Source of the DNA: Streptomyces triculaminicus
Lineage (GTDB): Bacteria > Actinomycetota > Actinomycetes > Streptomycetales > Streptomycetaceae
NCBI RefSeq assembly: GCF_017349075.1
Contig: NZ_JAFMOF010000005.1
Location: 1-64,000, forward strand
Direction of reading: 5' to 3'
DNA: 64,000 nucleotides
The notes under the pieces were generated by a model. It made no database searches and was not told where the DNA came from. It worked only from the letters and a program-made list of their open reading frames with translations. Position 1 is the stretch's first letter. Each line of letters begins with the position of its first letter. The translations under genes were made by a program, and so were the position numbers. Positions 16,164-24,191 of the stretch are shown here, in pieces.

Positions 16164-19100
16164 TTATTGCCCGACTATCTGCACGATGAAGCCGTCCAGA
16201 GCGAACTCAGCGGTCCCGTTTTCCCCGGTCTTCCGCAGCCCCACCCACGCCTCACCCGTAGCGGGCGCCGTGAACTCGTAGGAGTACGTCGTGGGCGCCA
16301 CGGCGACCGGCAGCGGCGTACGCGACAGCTCGCGCGCCCCGGGCTCGTCGACGGCCGTCACCCAGGCGTACTGCCCCGCCAGCTCGTTCTCGTAGCGGAA
16401 GCTCACCCGGTAGCGGCGGCCGGGCTCGAAGCGGACGGTGTGCGGGACGGTGCGGTAGACCAGGCCCGGGTTCTCGCCGCGCGACTTCAGGGACTGGGTG
16501 CCGTCGATGACGTCGTCGACGGCCTTGCCGTTCCAGCCGCGCTGGGTGTAGGGCGCGTGGCGGCGCGCGATGTGGGTGCGCGGGTCGGTGCTGCCGCCCG
16601 CGTCGCCCTTGACGAAGGGCCCCCAGCCCTGGGGCACGTTCTCGAAGTCCTCGAAGACCAGGGCCCCTTCGGCCGTCGCCCGTCGGCCGGGCACGATGCG
16701 GACGGCGTCGAACCTGACGCGGGCGTCGCCCGCCGCCGCCGTCAGCGACAGCGTCACCGGTCCGCCGCCGGGCGGCACGGTGAACCAGGTGAACAGCCGC
16801 TGGAAGCGGGTGCCGTGCTTGCGGTCGGCGGCGACGTGATTGACGGCGGTGGAGGTGTCGGTCCAGTTGACCGCCGTGACGCCGTCGCCGGTACGGACCT
16901 CGAGCGCGGCCCGGCGCCGCTCCCCCGCCGTGGCGCCGACCTCGACCTGCACGGACGCCGCGTACGTGCCGGGTGCGAGCCGCTTCAGCCGCTGGCCGAC
17001 GGCGGTCGCCGGGCCGGGGCCCATGACCAGCTCCCCGTCGCCGAGAGGGCTCGTCTCGACGGTGGCGTGGCCGGTGACGCGCCAGGCGTCGAGCGTTCCG
17101 GAGTGGAAGGCGGGGTCGCGCAGGGGGGTGCCTTCGCCCCAGCCGGGGTCGGCCGGTGGGCGGCCGCTCCGGCGGGTGAGGACGTAGGGCGTGCCGGGCC
17201 GGGCGGTGACGGTGATCCGGCCCCTGCGTACGGGCAGTTCGGCGGTGTCGGCGCGGCCCTGGTCGGTGAGGCGGTGGAGGAAGACGGTCCGCTGCCGGGA
17301 CCAGCCGCGGGGCAGGGTCCAGGTGGTGGTGCCGCCGTCGGGGTTGTAGTGGTAAAGCCGGGCGGGGTCGGTGGCGCGCCGGGGCTCCCAGGGCAGGAGG
17401 TAGGCGCGGCCGGCGAGGACCGTACGCCCGTCGGTGGTGACGCGCCGGGTGCCGTCGGCGTCGGAGACGCGGGTCGTGATCACGTCCGGGGAGGCGGAGG
17501 AGCCCCCCGTGCCTCGAGTCGCCGCTGCGGTCGCCAGGGTGATCTCGTGGTCGTCCCAGGTGCGGATGGCGAAGCCCTGCAGGTACTTGGCGGGCAGGTT
17601 CTCCTCCCAGATCCGCCGGGTGAAGTCGTGCCAGTCGGTCTTGCCGCGCCAGCCCTCGAAGTTACCCATTCTGGCGGTGCCGAGGAGGGGCCATTTGTCG
17701 GCGAAGACGTCCTTCTGGTGGTGGCGGAGGAAGCGGATGAGGCGGGAGTTGATGCCGCGCGAGGTGTCGGGCCCGTAGTCGGTCTCGGTGGCCCAGTGGG
17801 ACCAGAGGCTGGAGCGTTCCAGGCCGTGTCCCCATTCGCTGGTGATCTGCCAGCCCTGCTCGCGCAGGAGGCGTTGGAGGGCGTCGGAGTTCCAGCCCGA
17901 CTCGCGGAAGACGTCGATGTAGAGGGTGGTCAGGGCGGGGTCGGTCTCCTCGCGCAGCCGGCGGAAGCGGCGGGCGATGTCGCCGGAGACCAGATCGCGG
18001 CGCGGGTCGATGCGGTAGGCCTGGTCGAGCCAGTCCCACTGCCGGTCGTTCTTGTCGACGAGGGTCTCGGAGAAGGCGTTGGCGACCGGGTACGACTCGG
18101 TGGTGTTGACGTGGACGGCGAAGTCGCTGTTCCAGCGCTTTCCGGCGCGCAGCAGGGTGTTCAGGTCCGCCAGCCCGCCCGCGCGCTCGTTGTAGTTGCC
18201 GCCGTAGTCGGGGTGCGCGGAGTCGTGCCCCTCGGACTGGTACCCCTTGAGCAGCGTGAACTGCCGAAGTCCGTCGGTGGAGAGGTGGACGCGTTTGACG
18301 GCGTCGAGGGTGGCGAGGAAGGGATTGGTCGCCTGGCTGGCGAAGTTGAACGGGATGTGGGGGACGACGCGCAGATGCTGCTCGTCGGCGCCGGGCGGGT
18401 TCACCATGATGTCCCGCATCGCGATGGCCGCGTCCTGCCAGTCGACGGTGCCGTCGCCGTTGCGGTCCCGGGTGACGATGACGCTCGCGCAGGGCAGCGG
18501 GTCGGTGGTGTGCGCGCCCGCCGCACGGTGGGTCCACTGCCCGCAGGTGAGCTGGGCCTTGGTGTAGCCGTCGCGCCGGAGGGTCTGGCGCCACAGGCGG
18601 CCGTTCTCCCATGCCGTGGACCGGTCGGGCCGGTCGTGGACGGTGTTGGTCTCGACGGCCGCGGCGAGCCGGTCCGTGCTGACGACGGCGTACGCGCATC
18701 CGATGGGCGAGGCGTCGGGCGGCGGCGGGGTGGGGGTCAGGCGTACGAGCGTGTCGCCGCTCTTCGCCGCGTCCAGCTGGATGCGGGCCGCGAGCAAGGA
18801 CGCGCCGGGCTGGGTGCTGCGCACGCTCAGCAGGGCCAGGCCAGGGACGGCGAGGGTTCCCACGGGCAGGGCGGGGGTGTCGGCGACGCGGGTGACCCGC
18901 CAGTCGACGCGCCATCCCTCGACGCAGATCTCCACGTCGATCCGGGTGCCGCCGGTCAGGGCGAGGGTATAGGCGGCGCGGTCGCCGGCCGGGGAGAGGG
19001 CGCGGGTGACCCGGGGGGTGTGCTCGGTGCCGTCGACGAGCAGGGAGGTGACGGCGTCCTCCTGGCCGTGCAGCACGGCGCCGGTGGCGCGGTCGGTGTA

Positions 19101-19277
19101 GGACAGGACGCGGGGGAAGGAGGTGTCGACGCGGACGTCGAGCTCGGCGGAGCGCAGGACGGCTTCGGTGCCGTGCGCTGCCGCTTCGGCCGTGCCGAGA
19201 CCGAGTCCGGCCAGGGCGGTGGTGACGACGACGGCCCGTCGGCCGGGGCCGTGGGGGCGCGGTTGGTCTGCGGTCAC
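16164..19277 (-). CDS. Exported endo-alpha-N-acetylgalactosaminidase, GH101 family
   Basis: 1037 residues. Signal peptide at ~10-36 with a twin arginine (GPGRRAVVVTTALAGLGLG, then TAEAAA). The N-terminal beta-sandwich (~40-260) is followed by the catalytic barrel with GYQSEGHDSAHPDYGGNYNE, FAVHVNTTESYPVANAF, TTLYIDVFRESGWNSDAL (predicted nucleophile Asp) and ITSEWGHGLERSS. After it come a small beta domain and two C-terminal carbohydrate-binding-like modules (~690-1037) with FENVPQGWGPFVKGD and YRVSFRYENELAGQYAWV. GH101 enzymes release the core-1 disaccharide Gal-beta-1,3-GalNAc from Ser/Thr of mucin-type glycoproteins. The adjacent GH35 gene could cleave that disaccharide. Family call is confident, exact substrate inferred. 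Confidence 0.88.
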   Translation of the reverse strand: MTADQPRPHGPGRRAVVVTTALAGLGLGTAEAAAHGTEAVLRSAELDVRVDTSFPRVLSYTDRATGAVLHGQEDAVTSLLVDGTEHTPRVTRALSPAGDRAAYTLALTGGTRIDVEICVEGWRVDWRVTRVADTPALPVGTLAVPGLALLSVRSTQPGASLLAARIQLDAAKSGDTLVRLTPTPPPPDASPIGCAYAVVSTDRLAAAVETNTVHDRPDRSTAWENGRLWRQTLRRDGYTKAQLTCGQWTHRAAGAHTTDPLPCASVIVTRDRNGDGTVDWQDAAIAMRDIMVNPPGADEQHLRVVPHIPFNFASQATNPFLATLDAVKRVHLSTDGLRQFTLLKGYQSEGHDSAHPDYGGNYNERAGGLADLNTLLRAGKRWNSDFAVHVNTTESYPVANAFSETLVDKNDRQWDWLDQAYRIDPRRDLVSGDIARRFRRLREETDPALTTLYIDVFRESGWNSDALQRLLREQGWQITSEWGHGLERSSLWSHWATETDYGPDTSRGINSRLIRFLRHHQKDVFADKWPLLGTARMGNFEGWRGKTDWHDFTRRIWEENLPAKYLQGFAIRTWDDHEITLATAAATRGTGGSSASPDVITTRVSDADGTRRVTTDGRTVLAGRAYLLPWEPRRATDPARLYHYNPDGGTTTWTLPRGWSRQRTVFLHRLTDQGRADTAELPVRRGRITVTARPGTPYVLTRRSGRPPADPGWGEGTPLRDPAFHSGTLDAWRVTGHATVETSPLGDGELVMGPGPATAVGQRLKRLAPGTYAASVQVEVGATAGERRRAALEVRTGDGVTAVNWTDTSTAVNHVAADRKHGTRFQRLFTWFTVPPGGGPVTLSLTAAAGDARVRFDAVRIVPGRRATAEGALVFEDFENVPQGWGPFVKGDAGGSTDPRTHIARRHAPYTQRGWNGKAVDDVIDGTQSLKSRGENPGLVYRTVPHTVRFEPGRRYRVSFRYENELAGQYAWVTAVDEPGARELSRTPLPVAVAPTTYSYEFTAPATGEAWVGLRKTGENGTAEFALDGFIVQIVGQ

Positions 19278-19359
19278 CGCCTCACCGTGGGGCTGCGGGG
19301 CCTGGGGTGACCATGGACAAACGGGGGGCGGTATTGGACTGATGTTGCGGCGGATGGGC

Positions 19360-19872
19360 TCAGGCGCCCTTGTCCAGCGCTCCCTTGACCACCTGGAGGG
19401 TGCCGTCGTGCTTCTTGCCGGTGTAGAAGAACGTCACATGGCGCTCGGCCCCCGCGGTGAGGGTGATCCGTCCCCTGGGGACGCACCGTCCGGACCTGAT
19501 CTCCTCCCCCAGCGTGATCGTCCTGCGGTCGTCGCCGACCTCCTGCAGCACGAGCACCCCCTTGCACAGCAGGCCTGGAGCGGTGTACTCGATGCCGCCT
19601 GCCTCGCCTCCCGGCCCGGCCTCGGTGATCGACACGGCGGCCGCGTAGACGGACGGCCGCACGCCCTCCTCCGTGACGTCCCCCCGCCACTGCCCGAGGA
19701 ACGCGTCCGGCACGCCGCCGTCGTGCCGGGCCGGGGAGCGGTCGGACGCGTCGGAAGAGAAAGACGGCAGCCCGTACTTGGTGATCAGCGCGGCCAGCAG
19801 CGCGCCCAACGCCGTGATGACCGCCGCCCACAGCTGAAAGCTGCGATCGCTTCGGGAATGCGGTGCGGGCAT
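19360..19872 (-). CDS. Membrane-anchored hypothetical protein
   Basis: 170 residues from ATG 19872, with AGGTGG 5 nt upstream; an in-frame GTG at 19881 is the alternative. A short basic N-terminus (PHSRSDRSF) precedes one membrane helix (LWAAVITALGALLAALI), then a linker SSDASDRSPARHDGG and an extracellular beta-rich domain starting FLGQWRGDVTEEG, with GIEYTAPGLLCKGVLVLQEV, CVPRGRITLTAGAERHVTFF and TLQVVKGALDKGA. Two cysteines (LLCKG, RCVPR) may form a disulfide. The pattern resembles small lipocalin-like exported domains of actinomycetes; no function is claimed. It is transcribed towards the GH101 gene, 82 bp upstream of it. Confidence 0.7.
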   Translation of the reverse strand: MPAPHSRSDRSFQLWAAVITALGALLAALITKYGLPSFSSDASDRSPARHDGGVPDAFLGQWRGDVTEEGVRPSVYAAAVSITEAGPGGEAGGIEYTAPGLLCKGVLVLQEVGDDRRTITLGEEIRSGRCVPRGRITLTAGAERHVTFFYTGKKHDGTLQVVKGALDKGA

Positions 19873-20012
19873 GCGGGCCACCTAGGGGATGAACTGCGGA
19901 GAGACGGCGGATTCACATCGTGCAGGCTCGCGCGCGCCCCGGAGCCGGGTTTCCCGCAATCCATGATTTTTTCGATTGGCCCGTCGAACGGCCGGCCGTC
20001 GACAATGGGCCG

Positions 20013-20330
20013 ATGGACGAGTCGATGATCGACGGCGGTGACGGTGGCGGTGCCCGAGCCGAGGTGTACGTCCTCCCCGAGGACGACGGCGGCCGGGACG
20101 TGACCTTCGCGCGGCGCGAAGCCCAGTTCTACTTCCGCACGACGGACGTCACCGGGCGGATCACGGTCCTCCGGCAGGGCGGCCAGGGCATCGACGTGTC
20201 CCGGGGCGGCCCGGCCTTCCTGTCCGTTCGGCCGGCCGAGCAGATCGCCATCGAGAAGGGCGTACGGTTCTCCATCCAGGAGACAGGCAAGGCGGTCTGC
20301 GGCGGGGTGGTCACGGCGATCCTGCGGTAA
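20013..20330 (+). CDS. Stand-alone EF-Tu domain III-like protein
   Basis: 105 residues from ATG 20013. After an acidic/glycine leader (DESMIDGGDGGG) the whole protein reads as the third (C-terminal) beta-barrel of elongation factor Tu: AEVYVLPEDDGGRDVTFARR, EAQFYFRTTDVTGRITVL, then IAIEKGVRFSIQETGKAV and CGGVVTAIL. In real EF-Tu the matching motifs are QFYFRTTDVTG and LRFAIREGGRTVGAGVV. There is no GTPase domain or domain II, upstream or in any frame. Domain III contacts EF-Ts and the tRNA T stem and is the kirromycin-family target region, so a decoy or regulatory role can be imagined but nothing in the sequence proves it. Confidence 0.8.
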   Translation: MDESMIDGGDGGGARAEVYVLPEDDGGRDVTFARREAQFYFRTTDVTGRITVLRQGGQGIDVSRGGPAFLSVRPAEQIAIEKGVRFSIQETGKAVCGGVVTAILR

Positions 20331-20349
20331 GTGGTGGGCGGTAGGCAGG

Positions 20350-20604
20350 TCACGCCAAGGTCTTGCCCACCATGAGCACCTTGATCGCTATGTGTCTGCC
20401 GTCGACCTCGTACGTCGCCCGGTAGTCACCGACACGCAGACGGCGCAGGCCGCCGTTGCCGAGCTTGCTGCTCGCAGCCGGCTCAGGATCCCCGGCGAGT
20501 GCGTTGACTGCCCGGACCAGCGGTCTCACCTTGTCGCCGTCGCGAGCCTTCAGACGGTTCAGGCCGGCGGTCGCCTCTTTCTCCCAGATCACGGTATATG
20601 TCAC
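20350..20604 (-). CDS. RelE/ParE-superfamily toxin
   Basis: 84 residues from GTG 20604 (VTYTVIWEKEATAGLNRL). The compact RelE/ParE fold is visible: N-terminal strand YTVIW, two helices (LNRLKARDGDKVRPLVRAVN), then the sheet GGLRRLRVGDYRATYEV and IAIKVLMVGKTL. The motif LRVGDYRATYEVD is the hallmark of RelE-type mRNA interferases, with basic residues facing the ribosome. Its GTG overlaps the TGA of the upstream gene (GTGA), so toxin synthesis is coupled to the antitoxin. Toxicity not shown; it could be ParE-like. Confidence 0.88.
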   Translation of the reverse strand: MTYTVIWEKEATAGLNRLKARDGDKVRPLVRAVNALAGDPEPAASSKLGNGGLRRLRVGDYRATYEVDGRHIAIKVLMVGKTLA

Positions 20605-20948
20605 GAGGCGTCCGCCAGCATGGCTTCCACCTCGGCCATGGTGTAGGTGGGGCCATCCGCGGCGCGGGCGCGGAGCGATACGGCAAGGTCGGCGAAGTCG
20701 ATGGCCGCCTCTCTGGCCGCCTCGTCGCGAGCGTTGTCGGCCAAGGCCTGTGTCCACCAGTGATCGAGGAACACGTCGAAGGCGGCACCGTCGACCAAGG
20801 TGCCCAGCTCCGCGTAGAAAGCGGCTCTATGGTCGAGCCGGAGAGCCGCGCCGATCGCATCGACGGTTCTGGCGGGCTCCGGCCCGCTGTAGCCGCTCTC
20901 CTGGCGCGCCTGGTCGCAGACGGCCGCCCAATCAGCCGGTTCGGTCAC
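20601..20948 (-). CDS. Putative antitoxin partner of the RelE-like toxin
   Basis: 115 residues from GTG 20948, which overlaps the upstream TGA (GTGA). It is mostly helical and acidic. The C-terminal PTYTMAEVEAMLADAS looks like the toxin-wrapping tail of Phd/RelB antitoxins, while the N-terminal part (WAAVCDQARQESGYSGPEPA ... HRAAFYAELGTLVDGAAFDV) is not a classical ribbon-helix-helix or Phd domain. A DNA-binding role is therefore uncertain. Position directly before the toxin with a 4-nt overlap is the main evidence for the antitoxin call. Confidence 0.7.
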   Translation of the reverse strand: MTEPADWAAVCDQARQESGYSGPEPARTVDAIGAALRLDHRAAFYAELGTLVDGAAFDVFLDHWWTQALADNARDEAAREAAIDFADLAVSLRARAADGPTYTMAEVEAMLADAS

Positions 20949-21163
20949 ATTCGCACCTCCGTCGTCGTAGCGCCATCATGCCAGCCGGGCACCCTCCACG
21001 ATGGGTGTTGCGGAGACTCTCCCGAGGCGACGGCCTGGCCCGGCAGACGCAGCGCCCCGTAGTCCAGGAACCGCCGGACCCCGCAGGCGCGGCAGGTGGC
21101 GAGCCCGTCCGTGACGCCCCACCCGCCCTCGGGGTGGGGGCACGTTCGCGTCCGCGCCGCCAT
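20945..21163 (-). CDS. Small zinc-ribbon-like hypothetical protein (possibly DUF6255)
   Basis: 72 residues from ATG 21163. Sequence begins MAARTRTCPHPEGGWGVTDG and has CPH ... CRAC, a plausible single zinc knuckle, then GVRRFLDYGALRLPG. From memory this resembles the Streptomyces DUF6255 family; not verified. It starts 2 nt after the upstream stop and its TGA overlaps the antitoxin start, making it the second gene of a coupled four-gene operon. Confidence 0.65.
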   Translation of the reverse strand: MAARTRTCPHPEGGWGVTDGLATCRACGVRRFLDYGALRLPGQAVASGESPQHPSWRVPGWHDGATTTEVRM

Positions 21164-21165
21164 CG

Positions 21166-21492
21166 CTAGTGCGCCGCCCACTGGTGCAGGCCCATCGCCG
21201 TGGTCCACCGCGCGGCGCCGTCGCGGTCGCCGACGCGCGATGCCGCGTAGTACGCGGACTTGATGCGCGAGCACTCCTCGCACCGTTGCCCTTGCCGGGA
21301 GGCCCCGGAGGGGCGGAGGTCGTGGGATTCCGCGTGCCACTCGATGCCGCCGCCGGGTGGGCGCAGCTGGTAGCGGGACCACTGGCGGTCCATGACCTCG
21401 CCTACGCGCTTGCGCGTGGCGTCCCAGACGAGTTCGCCGAGGGCAGGGGTATAGGCGGTGGCTTCGCCCGCGCGTTCGGGGGTATGGGGCAT
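21166..21492 (-). CDS. Hypothetical protein, first gene of the toxin-antitoxin operon
   Basis: 108 residues from ATG 21492, preceded by AGAGG at 8 nt; an in-frame GTG at 21522 is less likely. It starts MPHTPERAGEATAYTPALGE, followed by LVWDATRKRVGEVMDRQWSR and YQLRPPGGGIEWHAES, a small beta fold common in short actinobacterial proteins of unknown function. The C-terminal half has a Cys pair (GQRCEECSRIKSAYY) and an Ala-rich helix. It is divergent from the HTH regulator at 21626. Confidence 0.7.
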   Translation of the reverse strand: MPHTPERAGEATAYTPALGELVWDATRKRVGEVMDRQWSRYQLRPPGGGIEWHAESHDLRPSGASRQGQRCEECSRIKSAYYAASRVGDRDGAARWTTAMGLHQWAAH

Positions 21493-21514
21493 GGGGGCAA
21501 CCTCTGTTTGCCTC

Positions 21515-21534
21515 TCGCTCACTCACGCGAGCGA
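21515..21534. promoter_or_regulatory. Inverted repeat in the divergent promoter region 21493-21625
   Basis: TCGCTC (21515-21520) and GAGCGA (21529-21534) flank 8 nt between the divergent operon and the HTH regulator. Candidate operator only. Confidence 0.3.
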
Positions 21535-21625
21535 TGTTCACTGCTTGCGCTTCCAGGGTTGCGCTCCGCACCTACGCTCCGAAAGGTCTGGAGCCACGCC
21601 AACGCGTTTGGGGTGAACGGGAGTT

Positions 21626-22462
21626 ATGGCCAACGACCTGGGAAACACGGGTGAACCGGAAAGCGGAGCCGCGTATTTCGGCAGCGAGGTGCGGGCCTGG
21701 CGCACGGAGAGGGGAATGAGCCAGAGGGAGCTCGGCGAGGCCGCGCAGTACGGGCAGCAGTACGTGGCCAAGGTCGAGGCCGGGGAGCGGCTGGCCAGCC
21801 CTGAGTTCGCCAAGGCGTGCGATGCGACGTTCGGCACGCCGGGGACGTTCTCGCGTTTGCGGAAGAGGGCCGCGCTGCAGAAGCATCCCGACTGGTTCGA
21901 ACCGTACGTAGAACTGGAGCAGCGGGCCTCGATGATCCTGGACTACAGCTCGACTTTCATCATGGGCCTGCTGCAGACAGAGGAGTACGCCCACGCGATC
22001 TTCCGCAAGATGCACCCCTGCGAAGACCTGGACGTGACCGCCGGAAAGGTCGCGAGGCGCCTCAAGCGTCAGGAGCTCATGGACGGCACGAACCCGCCTC
22101 TGCTGTGGGTCGTCCTCGACGAGTCGTGCCTGCGACGCAGGATCGGAACCCGTCGCGTCATGGCGGAGCAGCTGGCACAACTCCTCGAGAAGGGCGACCC
22201 CATGCACCCCCACGTCGTGCTCCAGGTGCTCCCCTTCGAGTCGGGCACACCGGCGTGGCACACGCCCTTCAACGTCATGAAGTTCGATGGCGACGAACCC
22301 GATGCGCTCTACATGGAGGACCTGATCGCCGGACAGATCTTTGGTTCACCTGATCATGTCGCCGAGGCGGAGATGACCTACGACCTCCTGCGCGCCGACG
22401 CACTTTCTCCCGAAGCATCCCTCACTCTGATTCGTGAAGTCATGGAGGAATGGAAAGCATGA
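21626..22462 (+). CDS. HTH (XRE) regulator with DUF5753 domain
   Basis: 278 residues. An N-terminal XRE helix-turn-helix (~18-75: FGSEVRAWRTERGMSQRELG, QQYVAKVEAGERLAS) is followed by the DUF5753 domain (~95-270) with PDWFEPYVELEQRASMILDY, MGLLQTEEYAHAIF and PFNVMKFDGDEPDALYMEDL. This layout is very frequent in Streptomyces, usually with a small DUF397 protein downstream, as here (ATGA overlap). Such pairs behave like HTH/partner switches, with examples affecting differentiation. Start ATG 21626 is preceded by GGGAG. Confidence 0.93.
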   Translation: MANDLGNTGEPESGAAYFGSEVRAWRTERGMSQRELGEAAQYGQQYVAKVEAGERLASPEFAKACDATFGTPGTFSRLRKRAALQKHPDWFEPYVELEQRASMILDYSSTFIMGLLQTEEYAHAIFRKMHPCEDLDVTAGKVARRLKRQELMDGTNPPLLWVVLDESCLRRRIGTRRVMAEQLAQLLEKGDPMHPHVVLQVLPFESGTPAWHTPFNVMKFDGDEPDALYMEDLIAGQIFGSPDHVAEAEMTYDLLRADALSPEASLTLIREVMEEWKA

Positions 22463-22668
22463 GCAATACCCGAGACTTCCCCAACGCCACGTGGGTCAAG
22501 TCCAGTTACAGCGCCGGCAACGGCGGCCAGTGCGTCGAGTTCGCCCCCGACCTCACCGCCGTCGTCCCGGTCCGGGACAGCAAGGACACCACCCGCCCCC
22601 CGCTCATATTCCAGGCGTCGGCCTGGTCCGCCTTCATCACGTCCGTGAAGCGGACCGCACTCACATAG
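22459..22668 (+). CDS. DUF397 small protein
   Basis: 69 residues from ATG 22459, which overlaps the TGA of the HTH gene (ATGA); an in-frame ATG at 22450 is the alternative. It shows the DUF397 pattern: NATWVKSSYSAGNGGQCVEF, VPVRDSKD and PLIFQASAWSAFITSVK. DUF397 proteins accompany XRE/DUF5753 regulators and are thought to bind or antagonise them. Confidence 0.92.
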   Translation: MSNTRDFPNATWVKSSYSAGNGGQCVEFAPDLTAVVPVRDSKDTTRPPLIFQASAWSAFITSVKRTALT

Positions 22669-22690
22669 GCCCCTGCGGCATCATCTATTC

Positions 22691-23083
22691 ATGATCGCCA
22701 CCATGCAGTGCACCGTCATCGACTGTCCCGACCCGCTCGCCCTGGCGAACTTCTACGCGGCCGTCCTGGGGTGGGAGGTCGAGGCCGACGAGAGCGACCC
22801 CTCCTGGGTGTGGCTGAACGCGCCCGGCAAAACCCAGCGGCTCGCCTTCCAGGGCGTCCAGGGCGAGTACCACCCGCCCCGCTGGCCCGAGCCGGCACAC
22901 CCGCAGCAGTTCCACCTGGACTTCGACGTCGACGACGTCGAGCGTGCCCAGCGCGAGGTCGTCGCGCTGGGCGCCACGTTCCTGCACGACAGCGGCGGTA
23001 GCCCGTCCGGCTTCCGGGTGTTCTCGGACCCGAACGCTCTCGACTTACCGTTCTACGGTACCGGGCTGTCGACGGCAGCATGA
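22691..23083 (+). CDS. VOC-superfamily (glyoxalase-like) protein
   Basis: 130 residues. A two-module VOC fold: CTVIDCPDPLALANFYAAVL and GWEVEADESDPSWVWLNAPG, then PQQFHLDFDVDDVERAQREV and ALGATFLHDSG ending GFRVFSDPNALDLPFY. Two of the usual metal-ligand positions are visible (HLDF, and the C-terminal acidic position is replaced by DLPF), so enzymatic activity is uncertain. Substrate unknown. Confidence 0.85.
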   Translation: MIATMQCTVIDCPDPLALANFYAAVLGWEVEADESDPSWVWLNAPGKTQRLAFQGVQGEYHPPRWPEPAHPQQFHLDFDVDDVERAQREVVALGATFLHDSGGSPSGFRVFSDPNALDLPFYGTGLSTAA

Positions 23084-23151
23084 AGCCCCGCCCATGCGCC
23101 TCGGGGGAGAAGCGCACAGACGGGGCGACCAGGGGCCTAGGCTTCGGTGCC

Positions 23152-23553
23152 ATGGCTGAGGCTTACGTCACCAGCGATGAGCACCCGGCATGCGGGATCT
23201 GCCCGTCACGCCGCTTCCCTCTCGGAGCCTTCGACGTGTTCGAACGGCCCTCGCGCGACTGCCCGTTCAACCCCGCTGACGGGCACCGGTACACCACTGA
23301 CGGCGTGCCCGTGTGCGTGCACCCGGAGAAGGTGGGCATCCCTGCGGGGAGATACAAGACCGATGGCTTGCCCGTGGCCACGAAGCTTGCGCTGCCTGAC
23401 GACGTAGCCGAGCTGGACTCGTATCTGCGCGACGTCATGCACAGTGCAGCGCCGGGAGTGCTCGAATTGCTGATCGAGCAAGCCGCCACCGAGATTCCCC
23501 GTAATTTCCCCGGAGTGGACGTCATCACGACGCTACGCCGCGCTCTCAGCTAG
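23152..23553 (+). CDS. Hypothetical protein
   Basis: 133 residues from ATG 23152. It contains CGICPSRRFPLGAFDVF and DCPFNPADGHRYTTDGVPVC, so four cysteines that could bind zinc, and an acidic helical C-terminus. No family recognised. Its TAG shares the palindrome CTAG with the stop of the convergent gene at 23550. It may be the last gene left of the integrated element. Confidence 0.65.
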   Translation: MAEAYVTSDEHPACGICPSRRFPLGAFDVFERPSRDCPFNPADGHRYTTDGVPVCVHPEKVGIPAGRYKTDGLPVATKLALPDDVAELDSYLRDVMHSAAPGVLELLIEQAATEIPRNFPGVDVITTLRRALS

Positions 23554-24137
23554 CTCGCCGTGGCGAAGCCGGGGGCGAACCTGCGTCCGCCTTCGAAGAT
23601 GCCCAGCGGCTCATACTTCTTGATGGCGGCTTCGCGCCGTTTCTCGGTCTCGTCCTTGCCGATCCAGAATCGCTCGTTCACCGGCCCCCATGCAGCCCGG
23701 TAGACCTGGTGCGTGTAGTCGCCGTGGTCCCAGCCGCCGATTTCCTCGCGGTCCGTGGCGTGAACGAACTTGATCCCAGTCCGCTCCTGAACACGGCTCA
23801 GCACGGTGAACTGAGCGGCAAGGGCGTGGATCATCTCATCCACGGGGACGGAGACGGGAACCTCAGCCGCGTACTCATCACCGCCCGTCATCTCGTAGAC
23901 CGCCGACTTGATCGCCATCGCCCGGAGGGCTTCCGGGAACAGCGGAACGGTGTCCTTCTCGACGTCGAAGCCGTCGACGAGCGCGTAGCCCGTGAAGCTC
24001 TGCCAGTCCTTGTCGTACTTGGCGCACCCGGTGCGCAGACGCTCGAACTCCGGGTCGGCCTCAATTGCCGAGAGGATCTCTCGTGCACGCTCGGACACCC
24101 TCTCGGGAGCCGGACGAACAAGGGTTGTGTTCACCAC
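23550..24137 (-). CDS. Hypothetical protein, accessory region
   Basis: 195 residues. Start GTG 24137 or the next codon GTG 24134; AAGGAGAG upstream fits both. N-terminal part helical (PERVSERAREILSAIEADPE), then a mixed domain with GTGCAKYDKDWQSFTG-like text and VPVDEMIHALAAQFTVLSRV, FVHATDREEIGGWDHGDYTH and NERFWIGKDETEKRREAAIK. No known motif. It shares its stop palindrome with the plus-strand gene ending at 23553. Confidence 0.65.
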   Translation of the reverse strand: MVNTTLVRPAPERVSERAREILSAIEADPEFERLRTGCAKYDKDWQSFTGYALVDGFDVEKDTVPLFPEALRAMAIKSAVYEMTGGDEYAAEVPVSVPVDEMIHALAAQFTVLSRVQERTGIKFVHATDREEIGGWDHGDYTHQVYRAAWGPVNERFWIGKDETEKRREAAIKKYEPLGIFEGGRRFAPGFATAS

Positions 24138-24166
24138 TGCACTCTCCTTTTCGATTGTGTGTATTT

Positions 24167-24189
24167 CCCGCCTCAGCCATCGAGGCGGG
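24167..24189. terminator. Hairpin after the small membrane protein gene
   Basis: CCCGCCTC (24167-24174) / GAGGCGGG (24182-24189), 8 bp, 7-nt loop, 3 nt beyond the minus-strand stop at 24192. Confidence 0.55.
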
Positions 24190-24191
24190 GC

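Noticed and set aside
16053..19310. 1085-codon plus-strand open frame opposite GH101
   Set aside because: Antisense shadow of the GH101 gene with low-complexity composition.
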